Below are positions 60,408 through 64,000 of a stretch of 64,000 bases of DNA, piece after piece. This DNA comes from Actinoplanes sp. SE50/110 (GTDB taxonomy: Bacteria > Actinomycetota > Actinomycetes > Mycobacteriales > Micromonosporaceae). The notes under the pieces were generated by a model. The model saw only the letters and a program-made list of their open reading frames with translations, was not told the DNA's origin and ran no database searches. The translations under genes and the position numbers were made by a program. The first letter of the stretch is position 1. The number at the start of each line of letters is the position of its first letter. The stretch covers positions 5,613,001-5,677,000 of the forward strand of contig NZ_LT827010.1 in the NCBI RefSeq assembly GCF_900119315.1. Direction: 5' to 3'.

Positions 60408-60416
60408 TTGGTTGTA
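60399..60416. promoter_or_regulatory. ArsR operator over its own start codon
   Basis: TACAACCA-TT-TGGTTGTA, perfect 8-bp arms. The minus-strand ATG of the ArsR gene (60405-60407) falls inside the palindrome. Confidence 0.8.
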
Positions 60417-60473
60417 CGTTATCGCCGGCCGACGAAGATCACAACCCGCTGCGGATCGGATAGCGTGCCGGAC

Positions 60474-61361
60474 ATGACGTTCTCGATCGTGGCCCGCTCC
60501 GCCGACATGTTCGGGGTGGCCGTCGCCAGCAGGTTCCTCGGCGTCGGCGCGGCGGTCCCGGCCGCCCTCGCCGACGTGGGAGCGGTCGCCACCCAGTCGT
60601 ACGCCAACCTCGCCTACCGCCCGCAGGCCCTCACCCTGCTGTCCACCGGCGTGCCGGCCGAGCACACGGTGCGGGCGCTGGTCGCCGGCGACGACGGCCC
60701 GGTCGGGCATCGGCAGGTCGGCGTGGTCGGCGCGAGCGGGCCGGGCGCCACCTACACCGGGCCGGCCTGCCACCCGTGGGCCGGCGGGACGGCCGGCGAC
60801 GGCTACGCCATTCAGGGCAACATGCTGGCCGGGCCGGCCGTCGTGGCCGACATGGAGGACACCTGGCTGCGGTCCACCGGCGAGGCGCGGCTGGCGCATC
60901 GGCTGGTCACCGCGCTCCGCGCGGGCGATCAGGCGGGCGGTGACCGGCGCGGGCGGCAGAGCGCGGCGCTGCTGGTGGTCGCCAAGGGACGGGGGTACGC
61001 GGGCACCGGCGACGTCCTGGCCGACCTGCGGGTGGACGACCACCCCGACCCGGTCACCGAACTCGCCCGGCTGCTCGCCGTGCACACCCTGTATTTCGAA
61101 CGCCCCGACCCGACGACGCTGCTGCCGCTGACCGGCTCCTTGGCCGCAGAGGTGGCGGACCGGCTGCGCGGGGCCGGCCGGACGGAACCGGACCTGGACG
61201 AGGCGCTGGCGTCCTGGGCCGGCATCGAGAACCTGGAGATGCGCATCGTGCCCGGGTCGATCGATCCGCTCGTGCTGGCCCACCTGCGGGCCGCCGCCGC
61301 GGCGGACCAGGCCGCGTCCGCCCGCCGATCCGAGCCGCCGGGCGGAGCTACCGGTCGGTGA
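60474..61361 (+). CDS. DUF1028 family protein (Ntn-hydrolase-like)
   Basis: Protein of 295 residues whose first ~205 residues are DUF1028: TFSIVARSADMFGVAVASRF, VPAALADVGAVATQSYANLA, YAIQGNMLAGPAVVADM and a catalytic-type N-terminal Thr/Ser after Met (MTFS). The fold is Ntn-hydrolase-like, and some members act in nitrogen-containing heterocycle or peptide breakdown; the reaction is not settled. The C-terminal ~90 residues are a helical peptidoglycan-binding-like extension. TAGCGT ends 7 nt before the ATG, so leaderless. Its last 14 bp overlap the convergent dioxygenase-like gene. Confidence 0.88.
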   Translation: MTFSIVARSADMFGVAVASRFLGVGAAVPAALADVGAVATQSYANLAYRPQALTLLSTGVPAEHTVRALVAGDDGPVGHRQVGVVGASGPGATYTGPACHPWAGGTAGDGYAIQGNMLAGPAVVADMEDTWLRSTGEARLAHRLVTALRAGDQAGGDRRGRQSAALLVVAKGRGYAGTGDVLADLRVDDHPDPVTELARLLAVHTLYFERPDPTTLLPLTGSLAAEVADRLRGAGRTEPDLDEALASWAGIENLEMRIVPGSIDPLVLAHLRAAAAADQAASARRSEPPGGATGR

Positions 61362-61926
61362 CCGCGTTGATCGAGGCGAGCAGGCCGGCCGCGAGGTCGT
61401 AGCGGTCGCGGGGCACGATGTTCGGGAACCCGGCCGGCGGCTCCGGCGGCGGCAGCGGGTCCGGGTTCTCCCGGTACGCCGTGAGCCTCGCGACCTGGGC
61501 GGTCACCGGGGCCGGGAAGTGCAGGCGGCCCCGGTCGCACGAGCCGGCCAGGTACAGCACCAGGTCGATGCCGGCCGGCCGGTCCGACGCCCAGCCCGGA
61601 TAGACCGTCTTGAACTCGGCGTACCCGTGCGGGTCGGTGACCTGGGCACCGCTGAGTTCGGGCGCGGTCGGCAGCGGGCCCCGGTGGATGATCTCCAGGA
61701 CCGCCCCGGGCAGCGGACGGTCGACCGCGTCGAGCACCCGGACGCGCAGCATCATCGGCACGCCGCAGTGGGCCGGGGCGAGTTCGCGCCGGACCACGAA
61801 GCGTTCAGCGGTGACCGGGTCGGTGGGCCGGAGCCGGCAGATCGACGGCACCCCGCCGGGGAGATCCAGCGTGATGATGGTGCGCCGGCTCATCACCGGC
61901 GCGGTCGCGCGCTCCTCGAACCCCAT
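61348..61926 (-). CDS. Intradiol-dioxygenase-fold protein, catalytic residues doubtful
   Basis: Protein of about 192 residues with the beta-sandwich core of intradiol ring-cleavage dioxygenases (MMLRVRVLDAVDRPLPGAVL, ELSGAQVTDPHGYAEFKTVY, PGWASDRPAGIDLVLYL). The two Tyr/two His iron ligands of catechol dioxygenases are not clearly in register: the usual W-x-C-D-x-x-G-x-Y is replaced. It may be non-catalytic or use another site; actinobacteria have many such homologues of unknown role. The ATG is preceded by GGTGGGA; a GTG three codons earlier is an alternative. Confidence 0.75.
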   Translation of the reverse strand: MGFEERATAPVMSRRTIITLDLPGGVPSICRLRPTDPVTAERFVVRRELAPAHCGVPMMLRVRVLDAVDRPLPGAVLEIIHRGPLPTAPELSGAQVTDPHGYAEFKTVYPGWASDRPAGIDLVLYLAGSCDRGRLHFPAPVTAQVARLTAYRENPDPLPPPEPPAGFPNIVPRDRYDLAAGLLASINAVTDR

Positions 61927-62049
61927 GTGTCCCACCGTCCCCCGCCCACTTGCATCCCAAAATGATCATTACAGGGATGAAAGCGCTGGATGTGCCTTTT
62001 ACCGGAAATACCGGTAGCACACTGAAGTCAGCCGATAGCCGGGCCCCGG

Positions 62050-63252
62050 TCAGCGACGCCGCTTGGGGTTGAACCGGTGCGCGGCGGTGAGCGTGCGGGT
62101 GGACCAGCGCATCGCGTCCAGCGCCGGGACGGCCAGGTCCTCGGAGCCGGGCTCGCCGGCCTCGTAGGCCCGGACCGCGCCCAGCACCATGCCGAGACGG
62201 CCGGTGCCGTGGGTGAGCGCGTCCGAGACGTCGCTGGTCAGGGGCAGGTGCTCAGCCATCGCGGTCGGGGTGAAACCCATCAGCCGGGCCATCCCGGTGA
62301 CCAGCCCGGCCACGAAGGCGGCACCCGGGTCGGCGCCGAAGCGCTGGGCCAGGTTCTCGCAGAGGCGGGCCTGGGTCAGCGCGGTGAGCAGCTGCTCCTC
62401 CGGGGCCTCGGCGACGTCGTCGACCACCATCAGGGTGGCCCAGCGGCGGATCCGGGTGAGGCCGACCAGCATGACCGCCTGGCGCACCGAGGAGATCCGG
62501 CTGACCACGCCGGCCGCCACCGAGTTGCTCACCCGCAGGACGCGCATGGCCAGAGCCGGATCGCTGACGATGATCGAGGTGATCTTCTCCAGCGGGACGT
62601 CCGGGGACATCAGGGCCGCGACCAGTTCCAGGCGGCGCAGCCGGGACGGGGACATGCTGGGGGCGCTGAGCACCTGGGGGCGGCTCAGGGCGTACCCCTG
62701 CCGCAGTTCCATGCCGTAGCGGTCCGCGATCGCGATCTGCTCGTCGGTCTCCAGACGTTCGCCGACCAGCGCGATGCCCGGGTACCGACGACAGGCGGCG
62801 ACGATCTCGTCGAGCCGGCTGAGGTCGCCGTCCAGGAGATCGAGCTTGACGTACGAGGCGAGCGCGAGCAGCTGTTCGTGACCGGAGCCCCAGACGAAGT
62901 CGTCCAGGGCGATCTTGTAGCCGGCCGCGGTCAGCTGCGTGATCCCCTCGATCACCTCGTCGTCGACGGTGACCGTCTCCAGAACCTCCAGCACGACCTG
63001 TTCCGGACCGAACGGCAACGGCAGCCGGCCGGTCACGAACTCACGGGTGAGGTTGATGAAGCACGGCCGGTTGCCGGCCACCTCCGCGATCCCGAACTCG
63101 GTGAACGCGTTGATCATGACGGTGCTGGTCGCATAGGTGTCCTGACGGCCCGACGCGACGTCGTCCATACGGCCGCGGAAGAGCAGCTCGTATGCGACAA
63201 CAGCGCCCTGCGCGTCGAAGATCGGCTGCCGACCGACGTGCACCGCTTCCAT
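62050..63252 (-). CDS. EAL-HDOD (YuxH-type) signalling protein
   Basis: Cytoplasmic protein of 400 residues. The N-terminal EAL-like domain (~1-210) has AYELLFRGR in place of EALLR, with retained acidic/Lys positions (FINLTREF, LEVLETV, IALDDFVWGSG, VKLDLLD, GERLETDEQ, RQGYALSRP). The C-terminal HDOD domain (~215-400) contains EKITSIIVSDPALAMRVLRV, MLVGLTRIRRWATLMVVDDV and ARLCENLAQRFGADPGAAFV. Such fusions usually sense or relay c-di-GMP rather than degrade it quickly. The ATG start (MEAVHVGRQP) is chosen from conservation; a GTG five codons earlier is open. The acyl-CoA ligase diverges ~165 bp away. Confidence 0.9.
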   Translation of the reverse strand: MEAVHVGRQPIFDAQGAVVAYELLFRGRMDDVASGRQDTYATSTVMINAFTEFGIAEVAGNRPCFINLTREFVTGRLPLPFGPEQVVLEVLETVTVDDEVIEGITQLTAAGYKIALDDFVWGSGHEQLLALASYVKLDLLDGDLSRLDEIVAACRRYPGIALVGERLETDEQIAIADRYGMELRQGYALSRPQVLSAPSMSPSRLRRLELVAALMSPDVPLEKITSIIVSDPALAMRVLRVSNSVAAGVVSRISSVRQAVMLVGLTRIRRWATLMVVDDVAEAPEEQLLTALTQARLCENLAQRFGADPGAAFVAGLVTGMARLMGFTPTAMAEHLPLTSDVSDALTHGTGRLGMVLGAVRAYEAGEPGSEDLAVPALDAMRWSTRTLTAAHRFNPKRRR

Positions 63253-63417
63253 CACCGGAATTCCCACGCCGTCGCCATCGGCACAAAAACCGGCGACCTG
63301 ACGAATACCGCCGGGGAAACAATGCCGAAACGGTGGTTCCGCCGCGAGGCAGGCTCATGTTGGGATGAGACCGCCGTCACAGCACCAGTCACAGCACCAC
63401 TCGAAGGGATCCACCGG

Positions 63418-64000
63418 ATGCTCAACCTCTCCATTCTGCTGGAGGACAGCGCCCGTCGTCACCCGGACCGCGCCGCCGTGGTGCTCGGCCCGCAGCGCCT
63501 GACCTACGCCCAGGTGGAGGCGGCGGCCGGCCAGGTGGCGAACATGCTGGTCGCGCGTGGCATCCAGCCGGGTGACAGGGTCGCCCTCTCCTGCCCGAAC
63601 CTGCCGTACTTCCCGATCGTCTACTACGGCATCCTCAAGGCTGGCGCGGTCGTGGTGCCGCTGAACGTGCTGCTCAAGGGGCGGGAGATCACGTACCACC
63701 TGAAGGATTCGCAGGCGACGGCGTACTTCTGCTTCGAGGGCACCGCCGAGCTGCCGATGGGCGTCGAGGGCCGGGCCGGCTTCGAGGGCGCCGCGGACTG
63801 CGAGCACTTCTTCCTGATCACCGCGGACCCGGCGGCCGCCTCGCCGATCGAGGGCACCGAAACCCTGGGGCAGGCCCTCGCCGGGCACGGCCCGACCTTC
63901 GAGACGGTGCTGCGCGCCGAGACCGACGCCGCGGTCATCCTGTACACCAGCGGCACCACCGGCCAGGCCAAGGGCGCCGAACTGTCCCACTCGAACCTGG
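63418..64000 (+). CDS. AMP-dependent acyl-CoA synthetase/ligase (3' end beyond the window)
   Basis: First 194 residues of an ANL-superfamily enzyme: NLSILLEDSARRHPDRAAVV, RLTYAQVEAAAGQVANMLVA, GDRVALSCPNLPYFPIVYYG, ILKAGAVVVPLNVLLKGREI, and the P-loop AVILYTSGTTGQAKGAELSH at the edge. It activates a carboxylic acid as acyl-AMP and then, most likely, acyl-CoA (long-chain fatty acid type by similarity). AAGGGA precedes the ATG by 8 nt. The upstream gap contains a 12-bp direct repeat GTCACAGCACCA (63376 and 63388). Confidence 0.92.
   Translation, partial: MLNLSILLEDSARRHPDRAAVVLGPQRLTYAQVEAAAGQVANMLVARGIQPGDRVALSCPNLPYFPIVYYGILKAGAVVVPLNVLLKGREITYHLKDSQATAYFCFEGTAELPMGVEGRAGFEGAADCEHFFLITADPAAASPIEGTETLGQALAGHGPTFETVLRAETDAAVILYTSGTTGQAKGAELSHSNL

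Overview
The window is high-GC actinobacterial chromosome. The G/C-saturated third codon positions, GTG/TTG starts, many leaderless promoters (a -10 box 6-8 nt before the start codon), DtxR/IdeR-type and CebR-type boxes, a RamB-aceA pair and a secreted LPMO and cellulase all fit a soil actinomycete. Actinoplanes or another Micromonosporaceae is my guess, but nothing here proves the genus. No rRNA, tRNA, CRISPR array, prophage or replication origin was seen. Both edges cut genes: an FtsX/MacB-like permease at the left and an AMP-dependent acyl-CoA synthetase at the right.

Layout. 1-5 kb: LolD/MacB-type ABC transporter, then a NarL-type two-component pair. 5-9 kb: secreted DUF2690 protein, LysR regulator divergent from an EamA exporter, and a chitin-type LPMO (AA10) followed after 2 nt by a DUF305 lipoprotein. 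9-12.5 kb: structured leader RNA, nucleotide-sugar dehydratase, membrane glycosyltransferase, methyltransferase. 12.8-17.4 kb: glyoxylate shunt (ramB divergent from aceA-aceB). 17.7-18.2 kb: internally deleted IS110-type element. 18.3-32.6 kb: pterin dehydratase-VOC fusion, membrane proteins, Tat sulfatase, two PAP2 phosphatases, azoreductase/MarR pair with three operators, CHASE4 sensor without output domain, acyl-CoA dehydrogenase, AAA+ ATPase, secreted M28 peptidase, methyltransferase. 31.2-34.1 kb is a decayed, repeat-rich zone with a broken ABC-ATPase gene. 34.8-38.6 kb: CebR-box cellulase and an ArsR-SRPBCC-MmcQ operon.

38.7-45.1 kb holds one gene of 2105 codons, a secreted RHS/YD-repeat protein with a hydrophobic, Gly/Trp-rich C-terminal domain. 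It is overlapped by 4 nt (ATGA) by a 50-residue two-helix membrane protein. This looks like a polymorphic toxin with a tiny immunity protein and is the main candidate for an undescribed system.

45.3-51.5 kb: TetR/metallo-beta-lactamase pair with a 25-bp palindrome, then a siderophore-iron importer (binding protein divergent from two permeases and an ATPase, IdeR box between), ending in a stand-alone FtsX extracellular domain. 51.5-57 kb: LhgO oxidase beside a GntR remnant, and a four-gene electron-transfer operon (ferric-reductase-like flavocytochrome, FMN-binding protein, OmpR regulator, sensor kinase). 57-64 kb: LCP ligase, metallo-hydrolase/TetR, ArsR-AHSA1 pair, DUF1028 protein, intradiol-dioxygenase-fold protein, EAL-HDOD protein and the acyl-CoA ligase.

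Shared themes are secreted polysaccharide degradation, acetate/fatty-acid use, iron and redox handling, and small locally autoregulated units whose palindromic operators can be read directly.
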